A stretch of 58,615 nucleotides of DNA from Fredinandcohnia aciditolerans (GTDB lineage Bacteria; Bacillota; Bacilli; Bacillales; Bacillaceae_L). The notes under the pieces are model-generated. The model made no database searches, was not told where the DNA came from, and saw nothing but the letters and a program-made list of their open reading frames with translations. Positions 15,601 through 23,368 of the stretch are shown here, one piece after another (within the stretch, counting starts at the first letter, position 1; each line of letters opens with the position of its first letter). The stretch spans positions 1-58,615 of the forward strand of contig QGHH01000031.1 of the NCBI GenBank assembly GCA_003640645.1, written 5' to 3'. A program made the translations under genes and the position numbers.

Positions 15601-18036
15601 GATAATATCAGGATTCACCCCATCAGACACTGTGATATCAACGGTTGTACCTGGCTGTGCCATACCAAAAATGTGATAACTTGATGCATTTTTACTATTA
15701 ATTATCTCGGTATTGCTAATCACTGGCGGCGCAAGAGTTGTTTCCTTGATTAAGGTCGTTTGCTCAATTTTGCTACGATTTCCGTGCTCATCGATTGCAC
15801 TTGCCGTGATAAAAATTTCCCCATCATTCAAGTTGCGGAGGTCAACATTTGTCCGAAACTCACCACTGTCGTTCGCTACAGCTTCTACTGTTATCTCAGG
15901 GTTTACCCCATCAGATAGAACAATTTGTACAGTGGAATTTGGGTCAGCCATCCCAACCAACGTATAGCTATTCGCATTTTGTGTCGTGACCGTTTGCCCT
16001 GTATCAAGAACAGGTTCACCGATGAAAGTATCCTTTGTTACGGTTACCTGCTGCTGTTGCGAACTATTTTGAGCTTCATCAGTGGCGGTTGCAGTAACAG
16101 TGATCGCTCCATCTTTTAGACCTGATAAATCTAAATTTGTCCGAAACTCACCATTCACACCTGTTGAAATCGTTGCTTCTACGGCTGGGTTCACACCATC
16201 TGTGGCGCGAATCGTAATGGTTGAGTTTGGCTCTGCTGTTCCTGCAAATGTATAACTGTTCGCATTTTCATTAGTGATGCTCGCAAGTTCTTGAAAAACG
16301 GGTGCATCAATAGTGGTATCTTTTTTCACTGTTAGTTTTGTTAAACCACTTTCGTTACCAAATGAATCCACGGCCTTTGTGGTGATTGCAATTGGGCCAT
16401 CACGCAATTGACCAAGGTTAACTAACGCACTAAATTCTCCTTTTTCATTCGCGAGTACCTCAGTGGTAATTGGCGGATTCACTCCATCAAAAAAGACAAT
16501 ATGCACACGCGACGCAGGCTCAGCCGTACCTCTTACCGGATAAGCAGTCGTAGATTGACTATTGATGATTTGCGTATTAACCATGGTTGGCGCATCTATT
16601 TTTGTGTCTTTTTTAATGGTTTGGATTGCTTCCGTGCTCTTGTTTCCTGCTTCATCCGTCGCTGTTGCTGTTATTGTTAGTGAGCCATCCTGGAAACCGG
16701 AAAGATTAATTCCTGTCTGAAACGCACCATTTCCATCTGCTTTAACCTGAATCGTCTTTGGCTCGTTAACTTCGTTAGTTATTCGAAGCGTTACTAACGC
16801 GTTTGCCTCGGTCGTACCCGTCACCTTAAGATTTGATTGATTTGCTGTTGAAACCAATGGAATTGACGCAAGTGTAGGCACGATTGGTGCAGTAGTGTCT
16901 GCAGGCGGTGACTCAGGCTCTTCTGGTACAACGGTTGGCTCCTCTGGTGGAGGCAACGGTGCTTCTGGAGCAGTCACCTCCCCCGGTATCGCCAACACCT
17001 GGCCGATCGATAAATTTGTTGAAGATAAATTGTTTGCTGCTTGTATATCGCCTACCGATACGCCAAATCGTTGCGAAATACTATATAAAGTATCGCCTGC
17101 CACAACCGTATACGATGTAGCCGGAGCTGGATTTGTCGGTGCAGGTTCTGGTTCAGTCGGTGTAGGTGCCGTTTCCTCAGGCTGTACTTGGCTCGTCGTC
17201 CCTGGAACCTTCAATACCTGCCCAATGCTAAGCACATTTGTCGTCAAATGATTAAGTGACTTCAACTGATCAACGGTCGTACCAACTTTTACAGAAATCC
17301 CATACAACGTATCACCTGCTTTAACCGTATAGGTTGATGTTTCCGTCGTTGGTGCCGGTGTAGGTATAGTTTCTCCGACGGGTGGTGTTGCAATTGTCCC
17401 TTCTGTCGGCGGTGGTGTTGCTACTGTCTCTTCAGCTGGCGGTGGTGTAGTCGTACTTGCCGCCTGGAGTTGCGGAATTCTCAGTTTTTGGCCAATCATC
17501 AGCATGTCAGATTTTAATTGGTTTGTACTACGAATTTGGTCTACTGTCGTGTTATATCGCTTGGCGATACTATACAATGTATCGCCTGAGCTTACAGTAT
17601 ATGTAAAGAACGGTAGCCTTAGTTGTTGACCGACAAATAGCATATTTGATGTAAGGCCATTGATTTTTTTGATTGAATCGACCGATACATTGTAACGAGT
17701 TGCAATCGAGTAAAGCGTATCACCCGCTTTTACTGTGTACATATCATAGACGGACTGTGTTTGCCCACTAGTGGTTTGCGCCCCCACATTTGGCGCGGTT
17801 GCTCCTAAGTAAAAAGTGGTGATTAGCATCGATCCCGCTATCACCTTTGCCATCCTAACCGGCAGGTGCGGGAATTTTTCTTTTGCAAGATGACGAATTT
17901 GTGTGTTCAGTTCCTTTCTTTCCTCATGAATATGGTTGCCAAACTCAGAGGCAAACTCTGTCATATGAGACTCCACATAGACAACTAGTATATATTCATT
18001 ATTATTTTTTTCTAGCTTATACCCTCGAATCTCCAA
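12649..18036 (-). CDS. Giant LysM / Ig-like repeat / GH18 cell-wall protein
   Basis: Predicted peptidoglycan-binding glycoside hydrolase of about 1,795 aa. Order (numbered from the frame opening at 18045): a 64-residue N-terminal region; a signal-like helix (about 66-90); LysM at about 103-145, 149-191, 239-281 and 312-354 with Pro/Thr/Glu linkers; nine Ig-like repeats of about 95 aa (385-1245), each marked by a KDT...AP junction; LysM 5 (1245-1290); a GH18 domain resembling SleL/YaaH (1295-1625) with the catalytic DGVNVDIEN near residue 1398; LysM 6-8 to the end. Usual SleL-type proteins are about 430 aa, so the Ig block is a large insertion. The GTG at 18045 overlaps the Shine-Dalgarno; the TTG at 18036 lies 8 nt after AGGAGG and is my chosen start. 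Structured repeat copy B lies immediately upstream. Confidence 0.9.
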   Translation of the reverse strand: MEIRGYKLEKNNNEYILVVYVESHMTEFASEFGNHIHEERKELNTQIRHLAKEKFPHLPVRMAKVIAGSMLITTFYLGATAPNVGAQTTSGQTQSVYDMYTVKAGDTLYSIATRYNVSVDSIKKINGLTSNMLFVGQQLRLPFFTYTVSSGDTLYSIAKRYNTTVDQIRSTNQLKSDMLMIGQKLRIPQLQAASTTTPPPAEETVATPPPTEGTIATPPVGETIPTPAPTTETSTYTVKAGDTLYGISVKVGTTVDQLKSLNHLTTNVLSIGQVLKVPGTTSQVQPEETAPTPTEPEPAPTNPAPATSYTVVAGDTLYSISQRFGVSVGDIQAANNLSSTNLSIGQVLAIPGEVTAPEAPLPPPEEPTVVPEEPESPPADTTAPIVPTLASIPLVSTANQSNLKVTGTTEANALVTLRITNEVNEPKTIQVKADGNGAFQTGINLSGFQDGSLTITATATDEAGNKSTEAIQTIKKDTKIDAPTMVNTQIINSQSTTAYPVRGTAEPASRVHIVFFDGVNPPITTEVLANEKGEFSALVNLGQLRDGPIAITTKAVDSFGNESGLTKLTVKKDTTIDAPVFQELASITNENANSYTFAGTAEPNSTITIRATDGVNPAVEATISTGVNGEFRTNLDLSGLKDGAITVTATATDEAQNSSQQQQVTVTKDTFIGEPVLDTGQTVTTQNANSYTLVGMADPNSTVQIVLSDGVNPEITVEAVANDSGEFRTNVDLRNLNDGEIFITASAIDEHGNRSKIEQTTLIKETTLAPPVISNTEIINSKNASSYHIFGMAQPGTTVDITVSDGVNPDIITSTTANENGEYNIAVDVSTLLDTSLTITAFQTSAAGITSNASNTTVDKDTEAPTAPIFHNDHFITTENQANYELLGKAEANTDIQIRIFNGNGQKKMVTATTDENGEYRVPVDLTEFSDGDLSFELTQVDQAGNVSPAVTKTLIKDTVGPDKIKMETPLPIFSDNVLVYPIRGVVEPHATVVVEISDGVNAITKKIETDGEGRFEEIFDLSTLRDGKLKATFRATDNAGNVGEAQTFTLEKDTAAPAGVVTNKPVYVNSGNMSNFTITGSSVEEGATVEMVVSDGTTTVRQTAQVVNGAFRASFNLSGLKDGPLTFEARQTDRAGNRSIVEATTIVKDTVVENAIATKNGFRYENLQYIYTVIGTAEANAKVEVSLFDANKKVLVTRIANADKNGFYSLDIFVDNVSKVASASVIQTDVAGNKSEVTNVSLSSYTVAQGDSLYSVAKRYNTTVDALMSLNNLTSSTIQPNQTLRLPITASEVVNLGYMYFGNTKQYVNTVNSTGHAVNIVAPSYFDINTDGTLKLTYQVDPNFIETMHRQGIRVVPFLSNHWNRNVGRAMLANKELAAQQIADAIARYNLDGVNVDIENVTDADRANYTEFVRLLREKIPPTKEVSVAVAANPNGWTAGWHGSYDYTSLAKYADYLMIMAYDESYQGGDPGSVASYSWVEKSIQYALAQDVAPDKIVLGIAHFGRYWIEGQSYGGYGISNTQVQTMIDRYNGTVVFDEVSKTPKAIITIKKGDPVTVINGTTLSPGTYTIWFENEESISKKLELVGKYNIRGVGNWSLGQENKNVWNSYTTTLPNTVPVVSPVYTGPTQNYKTYTVSAGDTLWGIANRNDTTVSELREANGLTTDLLFVGQVLRIPTDEASVVTPPATPETGTTAPVYTVNYTVVAGDTLSGIAVKNGTTVTAIKNANNLTSDMIYTGQVLKVPTNVVVHTVASGETLYGIAKRYNTTVANIKTTNNLTSDILSIGQTLKIQI

Positions 18037-18050
18037 ACGAAACACCTCCT

Positions 18051-18209
18051 AATCAAATGCGCCCTGGCTTATTTGCGCCCGATTTTTTAGGCCCACACGA
18101 TGTGGTTCACAAAGACGTTGTAACAGGATGTTGCGCTCTTAGTCTTTGGTCTTTACTCGAAAGGTTTCCTCTAAAAAATCGTGGCATCCGCCGGAGGCCC
18201 GTTATTCAG
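18051..18209 (-). repeat. Structured leader repeat, copy B
   Basis: 159-bp copy of the family at 9923-10026 and 41188-41292. The conserved ends (AATCAAATGCGCC / ATCGTGGCATCCGCCGGAGG on the plus strand) are kept, but the internal hairpin is replaced by an unrelated segment of about 90 nt. It ends directly at the ribosome site of the LysM/GH18 gene. The 315-nt gap 18037-18351 holds only this copy and a terminator. Confidence 0.8.
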
Positions 18210-18313
18210 ACAGATTCGAATCCACTGAATAACGTTGATACTTCTCGTCTTAGTTTCTCAACTTCCCTTTTATTCATTCCTTTTTTTAGACTTTCGACCA
18301 GTTTACCCCCTAT

Positions 18314-18344
18314 AAAAAACACCCGACTCATCCAAGTCAGGTGT
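18314..18344 (-). terminator. Terminator of the DUF1659/DUF2922/YvrJ cluster
   Basis: Minus-strand ACACCTGAC-TTGGATGA-GTCGGGTGT stem followed by TTTTT. Confidence 0.88.
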
Positions 18345-18351
18345 CTGCTCT

Positions 18352-18522
18352 CTACGATATATTTTTCTTCGTATCAAATGGTGGTTCGGCCTTCATGCTT
18401 TGTGGCAGCATTTGAATCGAGTCTATGACACTATCAAGCTTTGTTTCGATTCGATGCAGCAGATAGAATGTCACGACGACTGGAAAGCCAACCTCCTGGA
18501 TAAAAGGCAGTAGCTGATCCAC
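18352..18522 (-). CDS. YvrJ family small protein
   Basis: 56-aa protein starting (GTG)DQLLPFIQEVGFPVVVTFYL, a short membrane-associated helix followed by LHRIETKLDSVIDSIQ, the typical YvrJ pattern. GTG at 18522 lies 8 nt after AAAGGAGG. The longer frame from 18606 runs over the preceding gene's end and has no better start. It is the third gene of the DUF1659-DUF2922-YvrJ set often found together in Bacillus. Function unknown. Confidence 0.82.
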   Translation of the reverse strand: MDQLLPFIQEVGFPVVVTFYLLHRIETKLDSVIDSIQMLPQSMKAEPPFDTKKNIS

Positions 18523-18547
18523 TCCATTTTCCTCCTTTCTAAAAGTA

Positions 18548-18575
18548 AAGCCAACTCTCAAAAGAGAGCTGGCTC
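18548..18575 (-). terminator. Hairpin between DUF2922 and yvrJ-like genes
   Basis: GCCAGCTCTC-TTTT-GAGAGTTGGC on the minus strand, followed by TTTACTTTT. A leaky terminator here would lower YvrJ relative to the two upstream proteins. Confidence 0.65.
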
Positions 18576-18583
18576 CAATTTCA

Positions 18584-18799
18584 TTACAATTGAACTTCTT
18601 CAACATTGCGCTCTACAATACGTGCGCCTTTTTTTGCTACAATTGGTCCACCAGATGTTAGGAACGCATCCGTTGCTACGATTAAATCCATTGCTGCATT
18701 GACAGCTTGTACATCTACTGGTTCCACTGGATTTTCAATCGAAACGGTTGCTGTTTTTCCACCCATATTTGTAAACTGCATTTCTAGTGTTTTTGCCAT
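18584..18799 (-). CDS. DUF2922 family protein
   Basis: 71-aa soluble protein, MAKTLEMQFTNMGGKTATVS..., a typical DUF2922 start. ATG at 18799 is preceded by AAAGGGGGAG. It sits between DUF1659 and YvrJ genes in the common three-gene arrangement. Function unknown; the set is sometimes regarded as surface- or spore-related, which I cannot show here. Confidence 0.88.
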   Translation of the reverse strand: MAKTLEMQFTNMGGKTATVSIENPVEPVDVQAVNAAMDLIVATDAFLTSGGPIVAKKGARIVERNVEEVQL

Positions 18800-18836
18800 T
18801 CGTTACTCCCCCTTTCTTAAAATTCAACATAAAAGA

Positions 18837-19067
18837 TTATTCTGCAGTGCCTACTAACATAAAGCTATCATTACGCTCAATGTCAGATAGTTCTAATGTT
18901 TGAAGACCGATGATTGCTGTTGCAACTGCATGTAAATCATCTGCAGATACAGAAGGGTTAATGTTGTTATAGTTTTTATTTTTATAGATAAGCTTCCCCT
19001 TACTGTCCACACCGTTTTCAAACACTAGACGTAACTGTGTATCTAGAATCTCTTGTTTTGCTGCCAT
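18837..19067 (-). CDS. DUF1659 family protein
   Basis: 76-aa protein, MAAKQEILDTQLRLVFENG..., matching the DUF1659 pattern with its VSADDLHAVATAIIGLQ segment. ATG at 19067 lies 8 nt after AAAGGAGG; the frame's first GTG at 19076 overlaps that ribosome site and is not used. First gene of the three-gene cluster. Its leader contains a terminator-like hairpin (19143-19170). Confidence 0.88.
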   Translation of the reverse strand: MAAKQEILDTQLRLVFENGVDSKGKLIYKNKNYNNINPSVSADDLHAVATAIIGLQTLELSDIERNDSFMLVGTAE

Positions 19068-19142
19068 GTCCCTCACCTCCTTTACACTAATGTTATAGAG
19101 GGGTAAGGGGCAATAAGGGGCATCTCATAAAAAAAATTTAGG

Positions 19143-19170
19143 CAAAAAAAATACCTCCACTAGGGAGGTC
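19143..19170 (-). terminator. Terminator-like hairpin in the DUF1659 leader
   Basis: Minus-strand ACCTCC-CTAGT-GGAGGT stem followed by ATTTTTTTT, 75 nt before the DUF1659 start. A TATAAT box lies about 40 nt further upstream (19208-19213, minus strand), so either a short RNA is made or the operon is attenuated. Confidence 0.6.
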
Positions 19171-19326
19171 AACAAAAATATATAACAAAGGGGGGGAATA
19201 CATTATACAGCATGACCCCTTTTCACCCATCTTATACCTGAAAAAGAAAAAATTATTGGAGGTCCCATTAAATTCCCCCTATTGGCTCATACTAATCGTA
19301 CATTTGCATGTCGCTGAGGTGTACGT

Positions 19327-21687
19327 ATGATATCTATTTTTATGTCTGAACTCAATATTGCATACTCCCTATTTTCCATTTTCATTGCGCTTTCTGCGAG
19401 CATCATTTGCTTTGATATCGCGTTAAACCTAGTCCCGAAGTCTAATAAACGAAACGAGATCATTTGGCTTCTACTCGCTACCCTAACCTTTAGCCTTGGA
19501 ACCAAGACAGCTTATGTCGTTGGAATTTCTGGTCTTTTCGAATTTTCTACTGTGAATTTTCGGATCGCGGCATTCTGTGTATCTTTTATGATGATGTTCA
19601 TAACGAGCTTTTTAGGATTAAAATTACTATTAAATCGGAATACCCCGTATCTTGTTGCAGCGACCTTATTTACAATCGGGAGCAGTGCTGCCTATTTTAT
19701 CATCATCGTATCAAACAGCGCCTTCACTCTGTCTTTTTATAATAAATGGTTTTTACTTAGCGTGCTCACTAGCCTTATTCTTAACACGGTTGCCGGCTAC
19801 TTAGTTAAGCAGAAACTACTTAAAAACAATTCGGTGAAAATAGGATTAATCGGTGTGTTATTTGGAATTTCCATGATAAGTGTTCATCTACTCTCGATAA
19901 AAGGACTTCAGCATGTGATAACATACGATGATCAAGTCTATACGAGCAATGTTATTGTGCCATTCCTTTTATTAAGTGTATTTTTGTTTATGTTCATTGC
20001 ACTAATCGGCAATAGGTATCAGCAAAAACTACTGGCTGAACAAAGAAAACTAGCCAGTCAGGAGCGCTATTATCGCTCCCTCTATGAGTTAAATTCGCTC
20101 GCCATTATTATGATGGACCTTAAGGGAACCATTACTGATATAAATCTAACTGCAGAAAAACTTGCAGAGATGAAAAAAGAAGAAATTATCGGAATGCATT
20201 ATCTACAATTCATACCTGAACACGAGCAAGCATTTACGAAACGGCAATTTGAAAAAACGTTGGCAGGAGAAGTAGTTGAGTATGAAGTTCAAATGTACAA
20301 CTCTGCTGGTGAAATTATTCATTTGACTGTCAGAAATATTCCGATTTCGGTCAATCATAAGATTCATGGAATCTACGGGATGATTAAAGACATCTCCGAA
20401 GAAAAAAGAAATCTGGAAAAAGTTGAATTCATGGCTTACCATGCCCCCCTCACTAATCTGCCGAACAAACGAAAGCTTAGTGAGGATATGGCCAAAAACA
20501 TGGCGGAACAGATCCCTTTTAGCCTTGTATACCTTGATTTAAATGAATTTAAAAAGACAAATGACCGCTACGGACATTTAGCTGGGGATGCTGTTTTAGT
20601 TGAGGTCGCCAACCGACTTAGGGAAACAAAGGATTACGGTGCTGCCTATCACATCGGTGGTGATGAATTTGCCGTTGCTTTTCCGATTGTGGAGAAAGAG
20701 ACGCTAAAAAAAATGGTCATTCAAATTGCAGATAAAATTCGCCTACCGATCACCTTTCAAGAGTTTACTTTAGAGGTTTTTGCAAGTATTGGAATTGCAC
20801 GTTTCCCATTTGATGCTAGAACCGTAGAAGAATTACTTCAGAAGGCGGACCTTGCGATGTATGCATCCAAGGAAAATGACAGAAGTGACATTGTGTTTTA
20901 TCACGAAACTCTCTTAAAAAAGGTCGAGGAACGCTTTCTTCTTGAGCAGAACTTAAAAGAAGCCCTTGAGAAAAATCAATTTGAGTTGTACTATCAACCA
21001 CAATTTGAAATCCAAACAGGCACTTTTCGTGGCGCAGAGGCTTTATTACGCTGGAATCACCCTGATAAAGGTTTGGTTAGTCCAGATGTCTTTATCCATG
21101 TGTTGGAGGAAACAGGCCTAATAGTGGATGTCGGTGAGTGGGCAATTACTCAAGTTTTAGAATCAATTCACTCATGGGCAAAAGCAGGTTTTACGATCGG
21201 AAAAGTTTCGGTAAACATCTCAGCAAAGCATTTTGAAAAGCAGAATCTCTTTCGTTTTATCCAGGATGTGAACGCAGGAGGAGCTGCCTGTCTCAGTTGC
21301 TTAGACATCGAAATCACAGAAAGCGCCTTACTCAATTTGGAAAAATCAATTGATCATGTCCTGCAATTGAAGAAACTAGGAATCAGCATCAGTCTTGACG
21401 ATTTCGGCACAGGTTATAGCTCCCTAAGTGTACTTCACCAATTGCCAATTGATAATGTGAAAATTGACCAGTCTTTCATCAAAGCATTTAATAAAGACTC
21501 CAAAAGCATCATCACAATGATCATCCAAATGTCCAATAACCTAAACGTCAAGGTCGTCGCCGAGGGCATTGAAACGAAGGAACAACTCTACTTCCTCATC
21601 CAAGAAGGCTGCAGCTACGGCCAAGGCTACTATTACAGCCAGCCACTCCCAAAAGCAGAATTCGAAAAAAAATGGCTAAAAAAATAA
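19327..21687 (+). CDS. Membrane GGDEF-EAL c-di-GMP signalling protein with PAS domain
   Basis: 786 aa. About seven membrane helices (residues 1-235) resemble an MHYT-like sensor but lack clear M-H-Y-T motifs. A PAS domain (about 245-365) precedes GGDEF (about 375-530), with an intact GGDEF motif near residue 444 in HIGGDEFAVAF. EAL (about 545-786) keeps EALLRWNHP, a DDFGTGYSSL loop and KIDQSFI. Both the cyclase and phosphodiesterase active sites therefore look complete; net activity cannot be predicted. ATG at 19327 follows GAGGTG. It is transcribed alone, divergently from the DUF1659 cluster. The only c-di-GMP receptor RNA in the window precedes the chemoreceptor at 8.4 kb. Confidence 0.93.
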   Translation: MISIFMSELNIAYSLFSIFIALSASIICFDIALNLVPKSNKRNEIIWLLLATLTFSLGTKTAYVVGISGLFEFSTVNFRIAAFCVSFMMMFITSFLGLKLLLNRNTPYLVAATLFTIGSSAAYFIIIVSNSAFTLSFYNKWFLLSVLTSLILNTVAGYLVKQKLLKNNSVKIGLIGVLFGISMISVHLLSIKGLQHVITYDDQVYTSNVIVPFLLLSVFLFMFIALIGNRYQQKLLAEQRKLASQERYYRSLYELNSLAIIMMDLKGTITDINLTAEKLAEMKKEEIIGMHYLQFIPEHEQAFTKRQFEKTLAGEVVEYEVQMYNSAGEIIHLTVRNIPISVNHKIHGIYGMIKDISEEKRNLEKVEFMAYHAPLTNLPNKRKLSEDMAKNMAEQIPFSLVYLDLNEFKKTNDRYGHLAGDAVLVEVANRLRETKDYGAAYHIGGDEFAVAFPIVEKETLKKMVIQIADKIRLPITFQEFTLEVFASIGIARFPFDARTVEELLQKADLAMYASKENDRSDIVFYHETLLKKVEERFLLEQNLKEALEKNQFELYYQPQFEIQTGTFRGAEALLRWNHPDKGLVSPDVFIHVLEETGLIVDVGEWAITQVLESIHSWAKAGFTIGKVSVNISAKHFEKQNLFRFIQDVNAGGAACLSCLDIEITESALLNLEKSIDHVLQLKKLGISISLDDFGTGYSSLSVLHQLPIDNVKIDQSFIKAFNKDSKSIITMIIQMSNNLNVKVVAEGIETKEQLYFLIQEGCSYGQGYYYSQPLPKAEFEKKWLKK

Positions 21688-21688
21688 G

Positions 21689-21717
21689 TGGGTCACAGGG
21701 ACAGGTCCCTTGTCCCA
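21689..21717. repeat. GGGACA palindrome
   Basis: Copy with centre GGGACAGGTCCC followed by CCATTTTTTT, two nt after the GGDEF-EAL stop. With its T run it could act as the rightward terminator. Confidence 0.82.
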
Positions 21718-21808
21718 CCATTTTTTTACAATGCGGGTGAGGTTTTTTAAGTCCCACCAAATATAAAAACGGGTGGTCCTCCTTGTAAGAGAACACCCCA
21801 AAATCCGG

Positions 21809-21925
21809 TTATAAGAAGAGCTGTGATAGAAGCTTAATCCAACCAAAAAACGCGATCCACAAGGGAATGCTTAATGTCGTTCCCCACACCATACCAACAG
21901 CTAATTGATTCGTATTCTCTTCCAT
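21809..21925 (-). CDS. Small hydrophobic protein (38 aa)
   Basis: MEENTNQLAVGMVWGTTLSI, then PLWIAFFGWIKLLSQLFL. An acidic N-terminus is followed by one amphipathic membrane helix with three Trp. ATG at 21925 lies 7 nt after AGGGGG. A GGGGTG/CACCC hairpin with GTTTTT follows on the minus strand (about 21764-21800). Too small to assign; the shape is that of small membrane regulators. Confidence 0.6.
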   Translation of the reverse strand: MEENTNQLAVGMVWGTTLSIPLWIAFFGWIKLLSQLFL

Positions 21926-22019
21926 CACTTCGCCCCCTTCATTCCTCTTACGAACATTATAACGGAAAAATGATAACGTTTTCATAAAAACTTACCAACA
22001 AATTATGCCAAAATAATTC

Positions 22020-22057
22020 AAAAAGGAGCTTTCTCCTTAGACCCAAAGCTCCCTTTT
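22020..22057 (-). terminator. Terminator overlapping the 3' end of glpP
   Basis: Minus-strand GGGAGCTTT...AAAGCTCC stem followed by TTTTT. The upstream arm overlaps the last codons of the gene. Confidence 0.82.
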
Positions 22058-22573
22058 AGACGTCGTTATCGCTGTCGCTCCTGCATCTAGTGCTCTTTGG
22101 ACATCGTCTTTCGTCCGAATGAGACCACCTGCCAGCACTGGGATGTTCAATGTTTCCTTGACCTCTTTAATCATCCAAGGCATGGCCCCTGGCAGCACCT
22201 CAATGTAGTCGGGTTTATTTTTCCCAATCAACTTATAGCTTTTTTCAAGAGCATGCGTATCAATTAAAAACATCCGTTGAATCGCAAAAACTCCTTTTTG
22301 CTTCGCCTTTAGGATGACGCTTGATTTTGTCGAAATCAGCCCATATGGTCGAAACTCCTGGCAAATAAATTCGGTCGCATACTCATCACTTTTTATCCCC
22401 TGTACCATATCCACATGATAGATCATCTTCTTCCCATGTTCCCTTGCCATTCGATTAATATTTTTCAGCTGAGCGATGTGAATTTCCGTAAATATCCCTA
22501 TTTCATATTTGCTTTTTAAAAAGGACTCGAATTCCTTCATCGTCGTAGACGCGGGCAATATCTGTTGATCCAA
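22037..22573 (-). CDS. glpP: Glycerol-3-phosphate responsive antiterminator GlpP
   Basis: 178-aa TIM-barrel-like RNA antiterminator. In Bacillus it senses glycerol 3-phosphate and allows read-through of glp leader terminators. Diagnostic segments are QQILPAS at the start, HVDMVQGIKSDEYATEFICQ, ISTKSSVILKAKQ, PDYIEVLPGAMP and the C-terminal AGGLIRTKDDVQRALDAGA. The TTG at 22573 lies 6 nt after AGAGGGG and gives an N-terminus matching GlpP proteins. The GTG at 22615 overlaps its own Shine-Dalgarno. No glpF, glpK or glpD lies in the window, so its targets must be elsewhere. Confidence 0.9.
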   Translation of the reverse strand: MDQQILPASTTMKEFESFLKSKYEIGIFTEIHIAQLKNINRMAREHGKKMIYHVDMVQGIKSDEYATEFICQEFRPYGLISTKSSVILKAKQKGVFAIQRMFLIDTHALEKSYKLIGKNKPDYIEVLPGAMPWMIKEVKETLNIPVLAGGLIRTKDDVQRALDAGATAITTSKRELWV

Positions 22574-23071
22574 CTGTCTCCCCTCTTTCTGCCGTCTTTT
22601 ATAAGTAGTATACACTCCCCTTCACCTATTGAAAAATAGCAAAAAAAGACCCTACTCGCACTGGAGCAGGGCAAAAGAGAAAAAAGTCTACAGGTAAAAA
22701 ATTTATAGTCAAATGTAGAAAACTCCATTCCCTACATTAACTAACAAGAATGAATAACTAGTTTAGCATGAAATTATCCAATGTAGTATTTTACTATAAT
22801 TATATACTAACAATGTATTATAAAAATGTATATTGGGAAAATCGATGTAATTTTATAGCGATTATTCGGGTATTTTTAGGGCAACTTTCCTAAAACAGGC
22901 CATTTTTCATGATATTTGTCTAAAAATGCATAAAAATTTTAATTTTTTTCTACAAGTTTCCACATTTTATGCAAAGTGGACATGCTATTCTATAATTATA
23001 AGTTTCAGATAATTCTAAAATATCAACAGTGAATAGAGAGCATTATTAAGATTGGGGGAGGAGTTCTAAAA
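22574..23071. other. Intergenic region between glpP and a small plus-strand gene
   Basis: Mostly very AT-rich. A hairpin CCCTGCTC/GAGTAGGG with a minus-strand TTTTTTT (22640-22672) lies in the presumptive glpP leader. A TATAAT box at 22991-22996 with a poor -35 is a candidate promoter for the 52-aa gene. Nothing else supported. Confidence 0.4.
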
Positions 23072-23230
23072 GTGCCTTATTATACGTTTAAAGAAATTTG
23101 GACACCCTTATGTATCATCGGAGTTCGCTTTTACAAACGACTCGAAGATCGGATTTATTTCATACGAGTCAAAAACGGCCCACGCCGTCCATTTCTAACT
23201 CGATTCAGTAAAACCAACGCTAGAGTATAA
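23072..23230 (+). CDS. Small basic protein (52 aa)
   Basis: Starts (GTG)PYYTFKEIWTPLCIIGVRF and ends SKTNARV. It is strongly basic, with KNGPRRPFLTRFSK near the C-terminus, and has a short hydrophobic stretch PLCIIGVRFY. GTG at 23072 follows GGGGGAGGA at 9 nt. The stop codon is embedded in a terminator hairpin. No family recognised; the basic C-terminus could bind nucleic acid or membrane (inference). Confidence 0.55.
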   Translation: MPYYTFKEIWTPLCIIGVRFYKRLEDRIYFIRVKNGPRRPFLTRFSKTNARV

Positions 23231-23247
23231 GCTCTAGCTTTTTTGTT
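23219..23247 (+). terminator. Terminator of the 52-aa gene
   Basis: GCTAGAG-TATAAG-CTCTAGC followed by TTTTTT; the stop codon TAA is in the loop. Confidence 0.88.
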
Positions 23248-23252
23248 GTCTG

Positions 23253-23282
23253 CGGGACACAGGGACAGGTCCCTCTGACCCA
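23253..23282. repeat. GGGACA palindrome
   Basis: Single copy (centre GGGACAGGTCCC) right after the terminator of the 52-aa gene. Confidence 0.8.
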
Positions 23283-23368
23283 TAAAGTTAGTCTGTTCTT
23301 GTACTAGGACAACTTTCTGGGGGCATATCCATATTAGTAAACAAGCTTAAGGAGGCTTTTCTTTACAT

